Shown here one piece after another: positions 41,105 to 54,225 of a stretch of DNA of 64,000 nt. Source of the DNA: Stichopus chloronotus. Its lineage: Eukaryota; Echinodermata; Holothuroidea; Aspidochirotida; Stichopodidae. The stretch spans positions 28,101,475 to 28,165,474 of the forward strand of contig CM037839.1 in assembly GCA_021234535.1 (NCBI GenBank). The letters run 5' to 3'. The position numbers and the translations under genes are program-made. The notes beneath the pieces were generated by a model. That model was given only the letters and a program-made list of their open reading frames with translations, ran no database searches and was not told the DNA's origin. Within the stretch, counting starts at the first letter, position 1. The number at the start of each line of letters is the position of its first letter.

Positions 41105-43795
41105 ATAACCTTCCAAGCAGGTGTTGCGATATGTACCTGAGTATCAAACCATCATTATTTATTGCTAGCAATCCTTTGGATTCCCCTTCCTCCCACCGAG
41201 GCTTTGATACAGTGACTACACTGAAAAAGCTACCGGTAAAGGTAAGGCAGATCACCTGGTTGTATTTGTATTCCCAGGGAAGCTACATAGTACGGTATCC
41301 TTGATAACAAACAAGCAGGTAAAAAAAAATTTAAAACTGCACCAACGTAGCATACTTGTGACACTCTTTTGCTCAAATTCCTTGTATATTTTTACCAAAA
41401 GTAGAAATGGCATTTATCTGAGATTATTTTGCACCTCTGTGAAAACACAGAATAATTTATTCCTTTTTGTACGTTTCGGCCCACTGTAACATAGGTATTG
41501 ACCACCGTACTTGCTCAACCTTCGATCCTTTCTTACCAATGTAAACAAACTGAAGTGGCTGTTACATAACAGCAGAAATACCACGCGTGTCTCGCCGTGC
41601 ACGCCGACGTTACAAATAAGACATTCATGCAGTTTGAACGTGCTCAGGTGGTCAAGATCAATAGCTCTCTCGAATGCAGAGGACTTTTCGCGGTAGAGAT
41701 TTTCATACCATTCATGCCACGGGTAATAATTCATCCTTTTTTGCTATCTTAAGTCATCACTTTTGAACATGAAGGGGCCGGTATTGCACAGTATCTGTTG
41801 ACAATGGTGTTAGTAACTTAGTCCTCCCTATTTAAGTCCTTTCCGATTTTAACTGACATTGTAAGCTCTAGGCCTCAGTACTTGTCAATACAGTAGCTAA
41901 TTAAGTAACTTTAGGCTCTTCCCGAATAGAGTTTTATCATTTTATGATCAGATCTCATAGGCCTAAATTCTGTTTCAGTTTTTCCCTTGCAATTTCATTA
42001 TTTTAAATACATATTCTCTGACATGTGGCTGCCCAAGTTACAGTGTTTTATTCACAGAGATGCGTCGCTAGAATTAATAAACTTCCAGTTTTACCTGAAA
42101 TATCATTTGCGCGGCCTGAATTGCTGCCTGCCCGTTGAAACAAGCATGATACCAGTCAACTTAAATGTACAGACTACAGAGATACCAGTGGAAATGTCAC
42201 TTTGCCCTCAGTTGTTGTCAACTTGAGGAATGAACTTTCGCATTTTAAGATGGCTTACAATTCAGCAAAGATACTGTGATTAAGTTCTTCTTAATGTTTA
42301 TATTTTGGAAGGCATTTTTTATTCTTTGAAGGAATTTGTGAGTACCATTATCAAGACTCAAGAGATACACATTTTCTGTACAGTAGATTATCATCAATAG
42401 CAATGATAATCCTGTCTTTAGACCATGCAAGTACATACCACTCCACTAAGGTCAAAAAGAGATTTCTTTGTGCACTTATTCAGTACAGTATTTGCTGCAT
42501 TATTTGTAGACGTTTAAGGATGGATTTGCTACTAAATTAACTAGGAATTAAGTAGGGACTGACCATGTGTTAGAGCTACACCAGGGAGCCATCATATGCC
42601 CTCCTCCCTATGCATTCAGGGCACATCAGGATATTTTAGAGTAGGCCCCATGTGAGCCCTCTGGGCAAGCTGCCATTTTGCTGTTGTGACTACTGTAATT
42701 CTGGTGATCTGATCAGCAGTATGGTTAAAACTGTATGTTTACTTCACTCCTTTCTCCTGGCACATACATGTGTAAGGATCGAAGGCCAGATGGGAAGGAG
42801 ATGCTTGTCTAGTATTAGACTGGATGGCACCGAAAGGACTCTTGAAAGGTTACTTGTACTCTTTGCAGGGTAGATGAGAGTGCATATGTGTAATTGTGCT
42901 GTGGTAGGTAGTGAGTTATTTCTGAATTTAACCCAGGTGAGTTTTGGGAATTGTGTCAAACCTGTTCCTTTGATTTTATATGGCATTCCCCTTTTGGAGT
43001 GGTTTAACTGAAACAAATAATTATGCAGTAAGTACTTACAGTTACTGCATTTTCTGTATTAACTGTTTTTGTTGAAAATTGACTTGAGAGGTTGCACATC
43101 CATTTTATATTTTTCATGCTGTCCCAGTACTCATGTGAATCCCCTACTCCCTGGTAAGATGCTGTACATGTCAAAATGTGGGTAGCTCAGAGACTGAGAT
43201 GCTGGCATAGTAGATCACCTCTGACTCTCTGAGGATTTGCATAGTCAGATTTTTACCTCCATTTTGGATTTTATGGTTAGATTGCTTATCTTCCATGTTT
43301 GTCCAACCAAGCAGGTTTTACAAAGAAGAACCTCCTTGGTCCAACTTTCTGAGCCCATGTTTACACCTCTTACTTCAAATCCTCAGTGTAGGTCTTCTTG
43401 CAAATGAGTGTCCAGAACTGAACCATAGATCATTTACAAGTTTGATGATGTGTAACATTTGCAGTGTGGTTATGGGGAGTTTGCAGATAATTGTTATTGA
43501 CTGTTGATCTTGCATCAACACTGCAGTGTTTACTCTGGCAGTACATCAAACACCCAAGTTTGAATTGTGATCATCCATTGGTCTTTGTTGAATAAGATGC
43601 AGTATCTGATTTCCATAAATTTGTGGTTTGACATTACTCCTGTGGTTGATGTAGTATTTGCTGTCTCTCTGATTCACATGTAGTGAGAACAACTCACGTC
43701 TGTAGTAAATGTAGCTCTGACCTTTGAAGTTAACAAATAGATACCCCTTTTGAGTGATATGTAACTTTTTAACCATAAACAGTAATTTCTAGAGC
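41105..43795. other. Intergenic stretch, nothing recognised
   Basis: Short open frames only, and none with a recognisable domain. Confidence 0.5.
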
Positions 43796-44040
43796 CTAAA
43801 GACGAAAACTCATCACCCCAGACAGTTTCAATTCTCCCAACCACTTGCATCTAGTTCCGATCCACATGTGTAATGAAAACAATGGACCCCTGTGTATGCT
43901 GTGTAATATATGAGCTACTCTGCATCTTTCGAATTTGCTATTGATCAGAGAGTACTGTAACTAATTAAATAGAACCAGTTGAGAAATTTGCTCTCTGGAA
44001 GGCAAAAATGAAGCTTAGGGAGATGAGTAACTGCCTTTAA
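43796..44040. mobile_element. Family B miniature element, diverged copy 2
   Basis: Shares CATCACCCCAGACAGTTT, ACAATGGA(T/C)CCCTGTGTATG and GAGTACTGTAACT with copy 1 in the same order. The right edge is CTGCCT then TTAA (44037-44040); the left flank is CTAA, a mutated TTAA. 237 bp between flanks, with several small deletions relative to copy 1. Confidence 0.85.
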
Positions 44041-45339
44041 GCTGTATACCTGAAGTCTAGAATTGTAAGAAAATATTTTTCAGAGGTTTGATAATCAGTT
44101 CTGTTCACCCAACTCCTATCATCATAGCTTGTTCCATTACTGAGATGTAAAATGGTGAAAGATATTCACTCAATTTGAAAAGGCAATTGTACAATATACT
44201 TTGTGATATCCTTCTTGCTCAAGTCACACTACTTGTTTTTTAATTTTCTTGAAATTCAAATGTTTATATAGTAACCTTGAAAAGTTAACAGTTTTCTTGC
44301 ATAGCATGTTGCATGGAGAGAGCTTGTTCATCAAGCCACCTCATAACAGTAAGACAGTCATCGCATTTGGTAAAAAGGTGAAATGGCTTTTGAAAAAAAT
44401 ATACGGAGAAAAACAACATTTATTTTGTTTACTACAAGAAGTCACATCACTATATTGCACAATCTACCGTTAAGACATTTCAGCATTTTGAATCGTGGCT
44501 TAGGAATGTCCTGTGAAGATGAGAGTTTGACCATTCAAATTCACTTTGTAAGCTTTGTGACTAACAGTTTTTGAAACCATTTACTACCTTTAGAAGGTTA
44601 ATTTACTTTCTAGCAAAGGCACACTACGAATGTACACATGCTGTAGTTATAAAGTTAACTGCAGTGCAGGTTAAGAAGTAATCTTAACATTCTGAAGTAC
44701 AGGTCCTCAGTACTGAAGGTCAAGAAACTGGAGCAGTCTTGAAAAAGTGCACATGTAACCCTAACTTGAAACACAACTTAAGATTAAAATGCAGCACTTG
44801 AAAGATGCGCATTTGACATCAAGCAAATATTTTTGATGCTGACTGATATTCTGAACAATACAGGGATTACAGGCCAAGGGTTAAGAGGTTGGCATTAATT
44901 AAATATTTGCTGATTAACATAGACAATGTGTCACTTCATTCAGGTTGATAAAGATCAACTTGAAATGTAAGGTTAGTGGCATCTTCATAGGTAATTGAAT
45001 GAATGAGGTTTTTTATTTCTTTTTGCCCTGCTTGCACTGCAAACCCACCAAATATTTTTGAGTATATTGCAGCGTGAACAAAGTTGCTCCGGTGTAAAAA
45101 CATTTCCAATTTTCTCAAGTTTACAAAATGTGCCATAGCACCAACTTGACAAATCCTGTGAAAAGTCAGAAGTAGAACATGCCACTGAGTAGTGAGGCAC
45201 AGTTTTCACCAATCTAGTGCCATGAAATGGCGACAGAAAAGAAGGCAAGTACATGTGTACCCAAGCAGATGATATAGAAACTGGAGCAATTCAATTAGGT
45301 CTGTAATTTCTTGTTTGCAGTTAAGGTTCAGACAGATTC
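44041..45339. other. Intergenic stretch, nothing recognised
   Basis: AT-rich, with short open frames of no recognised family. Confidence 0.5.
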
Positions 45340-46466
45340 AAGCCGTGTTCCCATTTGAGTGAGCGCAGTGGATCAAGATCTACCTCGCTAGATCAAACTC
45401 TAATGGGAACGCGGATCAACAACGCTCACTCAAGATCAAGATCCACCGATTTTGATGCACCCATCGGGGTAGATCAGATCGACCGCTCTGGATCAAAGTT
45501 CGTAATGTGAACACATCAGTAGATCAAGTGACCCTGGATCTCCGGTTTATTCCTTCCCGGCATGCATTTGCTTTCCGGTGGCAAACGTGGGTAATTAGTT
45601 CTAACTTAAGCCTCACTGGGCACGTCACTAGTGGGGCAAGTGTATACACCATAGTGCAGTAGTGTAGTGTACATGTACTGCGCACATTTTCTGCCTGTAT
45701 TTCGCTACTGATTGACCGAGAAGGGGCTACGTTACTGCAATTCTGGTAATGGTACTAATTTAGAATCGGTAGCAATCGGACAAGGTATCAGGTATAATTA
45801 AAAGAACTAGCGAGCACGTTCATATGGTACGGATTTTAAAGTTGCGCCCTGATAATTTATAAGAAATTTGGTCTGTTCGTTGACTTATTTTCGGTATGTT
45901 GCTTTTTAAAACAATTTCTTCTTACATCTGCTCTGTTACCAATAAATTGAACCCCTGATATAAAGTGTATATAAACTGCCGAATGGCATTTTAGTGCAAC
46001 AAGAGCAACATTCGTCAAGTGGTCAACTGCCTTCGATGTAATAAACTCTTAACTGAGATAGAAGCACGAGCAAACTTGCCAAACCAGCAATGTTTACCTC
46101 CATATTAAAAAACAAATGACGTTCTTGACATGTGTTAATACCTCACGCTCCTCAGTACGTCGTGGACGTGGGCCCAAAGTTAGTGCTAAGCTGCAAAATT
46201 ATGATATGACCAATACTATGCTGCTGTTGTAGTGTGCATGCAGTTAGCAACACGCGCACATGTACATTTTTGTGATACAGTGCTAGTGTGCGATATCCGA
46301 CTTGTAAACGTTGGTGACCTTTTCGTGCTTACGCAATGTGTTCATATAACATGTTGATCTACCGCGCTCACTCAAATGGGAACGCGGTTCTGGATCAAGT
46401 TATTCGACACCACTCGATGCAATAAAACCATGATCCACTGCGCTCACTCAAATGGGAACACGGCTT
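45340..46466. mobile_element. 1.1-kb DNA transposon relic with perfect 36-bp terminal inverted repeats
   Basis: Positions 45340-45375 (starting AAGCCGTGTTCCCATTTGAG) are the exact reverse complement of 46431-46466. Subterminal degenerate copies of CTCACTCAAATGGGAACGCG occur inside both ends (near 45395-45440 and 46365-46390), often with GATCAAG words between them. No transposase frame, so non-autonomous. Target duplication is unclear: AGATT occurs near both edges but not exactly abutting. Repeated subterminal motifs suggest hAT- or CACTA-like transposase binding, but this is inference. Confidence 0.9.
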
Positions 46467-48504
46467 AAGATTACGATTTCTTGAAACTGTCACAATGTTG
46501 TGTCCACATACTTACATAACTGGCAGATAATCTGCATAGCTTCAGATTCTGTGTAAATATTTTTAATGCCATTCAAACATAGGTTAGAAGGTGAAAGGTC
46601 ATTTGAGGTCACCAGAGGTCAAACTGTAAAAACCTTGTAAACACAATATCTCCAGAAGGGTAACTGTGACTGATGTTGTTACTTTGACGTTAACCAGATG
46701 TGCATTAAAAACCAATCTCTGCTTACTCATGCTGTAGGTACTGTACGTAGCCTGTTATCAGACTGGCTTTTGCAAATATGAATTGACCTCTTTGTTTTGC
46801 TTTTTCTTTTTGCACATTGCTGTCACAAAGTTTCAATAAAGTTAAAAAATTGGTACCAAAACAAGCACAGACTTTATACGCTGTTCATATTCAGCAAGGC
46901 TTGGTTGAAGCACATACTGGCACGTACAGTTCTGTAGTCCATAGGGTGGGATTATACTCTTATCGATGCTGCAGTTGTTGTAAATTTTTGAGGTGAACTT
47001 GGGCCCGCCAGGCAATTTCCAGAGAGCAGCTGTGGTAGAGCAGTGTCAAGTTGTGGATTTTTTCTTTTGCATGACTTACTATGTAGAACACAGTGAATTA
47101 CTGCTGCATACTAAAATTTCACTAGTTACCTATATTTCTTATTTATGTTATCACACTTTAATACTGCTACTGTATATGTGGTACGATAGACATAGCTGGT
47201 ATGTCATACCATTCGTGACTTGTTGTGGTGATTTAATAGTATGTAGGAATGTCATGCTGTTCAATATGTGGTGTGTTCTACAGTAAGTACAGAGTTACTT
47301 GCTAGACAGCTGCAGTATACAAGTTTTACTGTACCAGTGACTGTTGCTGTACGTGGTTTGTGAATATGTTCTGCCATTGAAGGACTTGCTGCTATTGTAT
47401 GTGATATGTTCATCTACAGTGTTTTAATTGATATGGTATGTGGAACATTTGCATGTGCATACAAGTTCCTTGCTGTGTTATACAGTATTTGGTATTTAAG
47501 TTTTAAAAGTGATCTCAGACTTAACTGTTAACCTCAAAAATGGGCCAACTGTGAGGTTTCAGAAGAAAATTTTGAAACTATTCCAAACCAAGAGATTTAA
47601 GAATATGCTACTATTTATTGTAAAAAAAAGTGTTTTTTTAAACAAGGAAAATCAAGATTTTTTCTTCATTCTCTTAATATATATTTTCATAGCAAATCTT
47701 TTACTGAATAATATATCCTTTTTGACAATGACTCTAGGCTCAAATTAATCCAGCATTTGGCAGCAGAATTAGTCTCCTGTTAGTCTAATGGTAGCCAGAA
47801 ACATCTCTCACGGCACATCAAAGGGATTTCAACGATCACGTAATCTGGCATTCTCACTGGGAGGGAGGAATGTGATCCTTGAAACCATTAGACTCATGTT
47901 GCAACTGAGAGAGTTGGCAAGTATGTGACTGGCTTAAACATACTGTGGCATACTCCTTGTATGTGACTGACACGTTCTAGAGAGTGATTTGATTGTATGT
48001 CATTCATGTCCTGGAGAAGGGGGAGGGGATCGGGATAGGGGATACACATACACATACAGGGGATACAAAGGCATACACAGGCTGGCTATACTCTTACTCA
48101 CCATGTTTGCAGTTTGGAGGATACAGGATATATGCCCAGTGCCATCATGGTATTTAGGGTTACGATGCACACACATGCATAAACATTCTTTCAGATTGTC
48201 TAATGCGATATCATATATACTGCAGTCATTTCCATTAACATCAGATACAAAGAAGAAAGACACAATGGTCGCACATCACTGAGTCTTCAGGTTGAGATTA
48301 AGAGTTGCTTTCCATCATCCTGGTGGGGGTCATTTTATTTTGAACTGAATTTGTTGAATAATATGCCGGGACAGTATGCATTGCCAACATGTACTCTGAT
48401 GTCTTACAAGATACAATCATGGAGTGATTAATTCATGCAGTTGTTTGCAAATTTTAAACTTTTTTTTTGTTTTGATGATGTTGTAATTAACCTTTGTAAT
48501 TAAG
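46467..48504. other. Intergenic stretch with one monomer fragment
   Basis: No gene is supported. A piece near 46570-46690 (GAAGGTGAAAGGTCATTTGAG, then AACACAATATCTCCAGAAGG) is a single diverged monomer of the ~150-bp repeat found in the arrays below. Confidence 0.55.
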
Positions 48505-49294
48505 ATTGTGTGTTTGTGTGCATCTGTGTGCAAGTGAGGGTGTGTATAGTATGTGTGTTTGTGACACCTTGCTTGCTAGTTAACAAGATATCTCAAGGGG
48601 AGCCTAAGAAAGGCTGAAATTGTGAAAAAATTGTAAACATGATATCTCAAGAAGGGAAGCTTGGACATATGTCATATTTGGTATGTAGGTGTACCACATT
48701 GAGTACAAGAACCTTGTTTTTGGTTGGGGTCAAAGGTCATTTGGGGTCCACAGTGGTCAAATTGGAAAAACCTTCTGTACAAACATGGTATCTCAAGAAG
48801 GGAAGCTTTCATGGACATATGTCATATTTGGTATTTTGGTGTACCACATTGAGTACAAGAAGTCTTCTTTTGGTTGGGGTCCACAGTAGTGAAAACTAGT
48901 TGTGAAAACCTACTGTACAAACATGATATCTCAAGAGAGTAAACTTGGACGTATGTCATATTTGGTAGGTAGGTGTACCACATTGAGTACAATCCTTATT
49001 GACCGTGGTGGGGTCGAACAACACGGATCAAATCGTGAAAACCTTTTGTATACCATTTGAGTACAATAAACCTATTGTTATTGGTGGAGATCAAAGTTCA
49101 TTTATGGTTAACAGGGGTCAAATTTTGAAAAGCTTGTCAACATGATATTGCAAGAAGGGAAATTTAGATGTAGTCGTATGTGGTATGTAGGTGTACCACG
49201 TACATTGAGTACAAAAACCATCATGTTTTGGGTTCAGGTCAACAGTCATTTGGGGTCAACAGGGGTCAAATTTTGAAAATGTTGAACATAATAT
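48505..49294. repeat. Tandem array of ~150-bp monomers, left part
   Basis: A TG-rich leader (about 48505-48572) is followed by GACACCTTGCTTGCTAG and about four monomers. Each monomer reads roughly ATATCTCAAGAAGGGAAGCT, TGTCATATTTGGTATGTAGG, GTACCACATTGAGTACAAGA, GGTCAAAGGTCATTTGGGGT and so on. The array is interrupted at 49294 by a LINE and resumes at 52441. The same leader-then-monomer order occurs at 57230 and 61108. Confidence 0.9.
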
Positions 49295-52200
49295 GGCTGA
49301 TGGAGATCTGTTATTCTGCTGCCCTGAGACATTTTTGGGCTCTCGTTTTGCCATGACTTTTTTGCCTTATATGTTGTTTTTTAGTTGGAGGTTAGCTGTG
49401 TTTGCTGGGAAATCGTGTTGGCAATATTTGCGACTGGATTCTTGTTTCTCCTGTCCTTATTGTTCCATGGAATTAACTGCGATGGCCTCCTGTTTTGTCT
49501 CTCGGTTTAGCTGTGTTACTGCCTAAGTGCCTGTTTAGCGAAACTTGCAAGTTTCTAGTGATAGTCATTTTAATGGTAATGATGCCGACATTGACCACTG
49601 ATTTAATATTGTGGAGGTGTAGGGGATGTTACACAGTGTTGTCATGGTCAAGTGCACACTGTTAGACACCACCCTTTGTCATCAACGGCAAACAGTGTAT
49701 GCTCCATTGATCAAATTTATTCACTTCGCGGAACAATGGCTTTTTCTCGGTTACCTAATGGTACAATTTACCGTCTGAAAGCTCTGGGAATTCTACGATC
49801 TCGAGGTAAGTGTGGTGGGTCTCACATCAGGAAGCAAATTCCTATTGTTACCCCTTGAAGATGTGCTGTTGTCCAAGCTACAAAATGTATGGCCCTCGAG
49901 GGTCAATCGCTGATGACATTTCTCCACTGCCTGGGTACAGTCCTTTTCTGGTTAAATGTAAACCTGTTGTACCAGTAGCACTTTCAACCGACAGGGAAAA
50001 TTACTTACTTTGTCACACATACTGTAAATGTTTGATCTGTTTGAAACAAAACAGATGCATTTCTTGAAGAACTACTTAGTGCAAAAATTGACATTTGTGC
50101 AATTACCGAAAATGGTTGAAAGATAATGATATCGTTGAGAGTTCAAGCTTAAATCAGAAAGGTTTCAAACTGATTGACACTTCAAGATCGGACAGAGAGG
50201 GGGGTGACATCAGACTTTTGTTTCACGACAATATTGCGGTGGAATTATTATCCTCAGGGAAATCAGGGAGTCTCTGGAATTTTTAGATTTTGTGTTTTTT
50301 GTTATAGTCATGTCTTCTTTACTAATGTAATTTACAGAATATAGACCCCATATGCACCTGCTCATCCTGACTCTTCAAGTGTCTTTTTTTATCAGTTCGA
50401 GCACTATTTGTTTAATAGGATCACAGATTTTAGCTCTTGGCTGATACTTGGTGATTTCAGTGTTCACTGGGATGTGAAAATGGACCCAGACACGATCAAA
50501 TTTCCTGACGTTTTAAACAGTTTTAGCATCATCAGGCTGGTAACATTGATTACATCTTATCTAAACTTTGTAATAAGTTTGCTTTTCAGAATGTGTCTCC
50601 AGGTCCCATGATATCAGACCATCCATGTCCTCGTGTCTTGCAAACTAACCCTTACACGACCGCATATTGCTGTCAAATACCGCAAATTCCATAGTATCGA
50701 TAATGTTGTTTTCGTTAATGATCTCGTGAGCTGGGCTGAAAGTTTGAGTGTTATTGATGACTTAAAAACATAGGTGGCATCGTACAATTCTCAACCTATC
50801 AATATCATTGATAAACATGCTCCTGAACCATACAAAACAATTGCTGAACATGCAAAAGTGCCATGGTTCTCGGATACCCTTCGTGATCACATGTGAAAGT
50901 ACCGTCAGTATGAGCGTTTATGGCGCACCAAATGTTCTGCTGTCAGCCTTCAACAGCTACTATGGGCACGCAATTATTATCAACATCTTGTCAGAAAGAT
51001 CAAGACCAAAGACCAATACATGTTTGAGAGGGTTCTTAACTGTGCATGGTTCCAACCAAGGGAAACTGCATAAACTTATTAATATCTGGCTTGGGAAATG
51101 CCCGTCTCCAGTGCACCCAAAACGTGATTCTATTAGAACATTGGTTGAGAATTTTGCTGACTACTTCTCTGAAAAAATTGATAACATTAGGTCAGATAAA
51201 AACACTTCTGTTACGCTTAATGATGCTTACAATTGCAATTTTAGGATGGTCATGTTTCCTATGACCATCCTATGAACTTTGACCCTAAGAACCAAAGTCT
51301 ATGTTTCACCCCTTGTCACGAAGATGATGTTAAAAAACTTATTGCCAAATCCAAGACTGCTACCTGCAATCTTGATCTAATACCTACATGGCTACAGGTA
51401 CTTAAAAAACATGTGATATATTTGTTCCAATTTTGACTAAAATAATAAGTCTATCACTATCGTCTGAAGTTTTTCCAAATGACTAGAAAACTGCTTATCT
51501 AACCCCACTTATAAAGAAAGCTGGTCTGGAGAACCTTTTATCAAACTTCAGACCTGCAGTAACTTACCTTATATATCCAAACTATGTGAGGGGCGGTAGT
51601 TATTCAGATGGACCAACATGCCAGGCCACATTCATTATTGCCAGTCATATATTCCACTCCACAGAAACTGCACTGGTTAATCTTGGTGTTTTTTTATAGT
51701 AATCTTAACTTCGAAAAACATCGATAGTACTCTGAACTTTGAACAATAACTGCTAAATGTAAAACTGACTCTTACAACGTTCGTTGTATAGGTCAATTAG
51801 GAGTAGCTTGACTTTTGAAGCATGTTAAGTACTTGCTCATAGTCTCGTTCTATTGATTATTGTACCTCTCTATTGTTTGGAATCTCTAACCACTTAGGCT
51901 CCAACGGTTGCAAAACTATGCTGCCCATCTTGTTTTCCATGCTAGTGCAATGAAACCATCCACCCCACTTTCAATTCCAATTGCGCTGGCTTCCAGTTGA
52001 ATTCAGGATTTGTTTCAAAATTTGTCTACTGGATTTTAAGTCACTAAATGATGTGGCCCCTAAATACTTATCTGAAATGTTTCATTGTAAACAAAGCACT
52101 AGATATAGTCTGCGGTCAGATTCTCAAAATTGTATTAATCTGTCAGTCCCTCGTTCTTAGTGCAATCTTGATGATCATAGTTTTTTAGCATGTATGTGGT

Positions 52201-52440
52201 CCTTGACTCCATTGTAAGACTCAGCACATCATTTAGCGGATTGAAGAAAAATCTTGAAACGTATTTGTTCAACATTACTTTCCAAGACTCACATGTAGGC
52301 GTAAGTGACAGCACTTTGTACATAATTTCTGCAATTTTTTTTTCTGGTATTCGTTTACCTCTTACCTTTACTGTTTTGTGAAGCGCTTTTGAATAACGTT
52401 TTACTACATGGGCTGTATAACTTTAATAATAATAATAAAA
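49295..52440 (+). mobile_element. Decayed non-LTR retrotransposon (CR1/L2-like) inserted in the monomer array
   Basis: Reads 5' to 3' on the + strand with broken frames. An ORF2 start region (LGILRSRGKCGGSHIRKQIP) lies at 49785-49850. Endonuclease-domain pieces follow: AKIDICAITEN and WLKDNDIVE (50080-50140), YRPPYA-like and SSWLILGDFSVHWD (50345-50475). A linker (WFSDTLRDHM, KYRQYERLWRTKCSA) lies at 50860-50960. The RT start (DDVKKLIAKSKTATCNLDLI, NFRP) lies at 51320-51560. An internal deletion follows, then the C-terminal end (LQRLQNYAAHLVFHASAMK, VRLSTSFSGLKKNLETYLF). The tail is AATAAT-type repeats (52423-52440), usual for CR1/L2 clades. ATAATAT flanks both sides (49288-49294, 52441-52447), a likely target-site duplication. 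No intact domain remains. Confidence 0.9.
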
Positions 52441-53450
52441 ATAATATTTCAAGAAGGAAAGCTTAGGCATATGTCATATTTGTTATGTAGGTGTACCATA
52501 TTGAGTACAAAAACCCTACTGTTTTGGGGGGAGGGTCAAAGGTCTTTTGCGGTCAACAGCTTTAGGTCTAAGTGTGAAATCATTGTTAACAGTGTATCTC
52601 AAGAAGGGAAGTTTGGCTCTCATATTTAGTATGAATGTTTGCCACATTGATTACAAGACCCTTCTTGTCTTGTTAGGTCAAAGGTCATTTGGGGTTCACA
52701 GGGTTAAAATTGTGAAAAAACCTTCAAACATGATATCTCAAGAACGTACACTCGGACACTTGTCATATTTAGTAGGCACAGTAGGTATACCACATTAAGT
52801 ACAAGAACCCTATGGATTGTGGTGGGACTCAAAGATCATTCATTTGGGGTCCACATGGATCAAATTGTGAAAACCTTGTATACACAATACAGTGTCTCAA
52901 GAAGGGAAACTTGAAGATATGTCATATTTAGTATGTAGGTTCACCACACTTTTTGAGTTCAAGAGGCCTATTGTGTTTTGGAGGAGGTCAAAGTCATTTG
53001 GATTCAACAGACATCAAATTGTGAAAAGCTTGTGAACATGATAAACAAGAAGGAAGCTGGGTATGAACTGTAGGTACACCACATTGAGTATAAAAACCAT
53101 GTTGTTTTTGGTTCAGGTTCCCAGTCATTTGGGGTCAACAGGGGTCAAATTGTGATAACGTTCTCAAGACAGTAAGCATAGACGTATTCCATATTTGTTA
53201 TGAAGGTGTGCATTGAATGCAAGAACTCTTTCGTTTTTGGTGGAGGTCAAAAGTCTTTTGGAATCAACAGAGGTCAAACCGTGAAAATCCTGTAAACCAC
53301 TTCCTCAAGAATTATGGAAGCTTTGACAAATATATTTACTAAGTACGTACCACGTAGAAGACAGGAATCCTATTGTTTTGTTGGGTTCATTTTGGTCAAA
53401 TAGTGGAAACATTATGAACACAATACCTCAAGCAGGGAAGCTGTGACAAC
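52441..53450. repeat. Tandem array of ~150-bp monomers, right part
   Basis: Continues the array in the same orientation, with about six diverged monomers. An exact AGGTCAAAGGTCA lies at 52675-52687, and related GGTCAAAGTC/GGTCAAAAGTC words sit at the same place in other units. Monomers become more diverged to the right and end near 53450 without the right-end hairpin seen in the complete copies. Confidence 0.88.
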
Positions 53451-54106
53451 ATTCTCACAGACAAGCATGACAACAGACTGACACTAGAGAATGACATGAG
53501 GTTGACAGAGCATGACACCAGGCTGGCATCAGGGTTTACTTAAATGCATCTGATGAGGGTGACGATTCCTCCATTGCATGTGACTTTGAAATGACTTTCT
53601 CATATGAGTGCAATTGCAACAATCATATTGGGTTGCCATTGTTTGACATTGGACTATAAGTTACCATGCATAATAGGTAAGACATAAATCAAAATGTACT
53701 GAATGAAGGGAGCATATTGTACCGTAACTACAATAATACTTGCCTAAGGTTTACAATTCAGATCCATAATTCAGACCCACAGTTCATTTGGTCTAGTATG
53801 TGGGCACTCAAAATATCTTTTTCCCATTAGACCAAAGAGTAAATCGTGAATTAAGTCATAATGCCATATTTTCCTTTGCATGTTAATATAAAGCCATGCA
53901 TTCTATCTACGGTCATTACAATGAAGTCTTCTTGGGATTAGTAACCTCAACATTTTTTTTTGTCACATTGACAATAATGTAATAAGTGAAACTTGGGAGC
54001 TGGATAGCAATTCAGAACTGAGATCCTGATATCGTAGGTCAGGTACTTGGGTAACTTGTGCATACACAAACTGTTGAAACAATGTTTGATGTCATAATTT
54101 TTGCAG
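53451..54106. other. Upstream region of the elongase gene
   Basis: No coding exon. The T-rich run and CAG at 54095-54106 would be an acceptor for the exon carrying the start codon. Confidence 0.5.
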
Positions 54107-54167
54107 CTTGAAGACAGTTCAGTGATATATTTGTCAGCCAGTCCAGAGGAGGAGGCATCTATTCATC
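54107..54167 (+). other. Probable 5' UTR part of elongase exon 1
   Basis: The TTTTTGCAG acceptor ends at 54106; 61 nt follow before the ATG at 54168, which has a reasonable context (ATCATGG). This suggests a non-coding exon further upstream, which I cannot locate. Confidence 0.5.
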
Positions 54168-54225
54168 ATGGCAGCTTTTGCAGAACAAGTTACTGCATTT
54201 TATGACCACATGTTGGAGAGAGGAG
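54168..54225 (+). CDS. Elongase exon 1
   Basis: Encodes [19 protein letters not shown] and the first base of the Asp codon of DPRVEDW. The donor GTTTGT is non-optimal but fits the phase exactly. 58 bp, too short to stand out alone. Confidence 0.82.
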
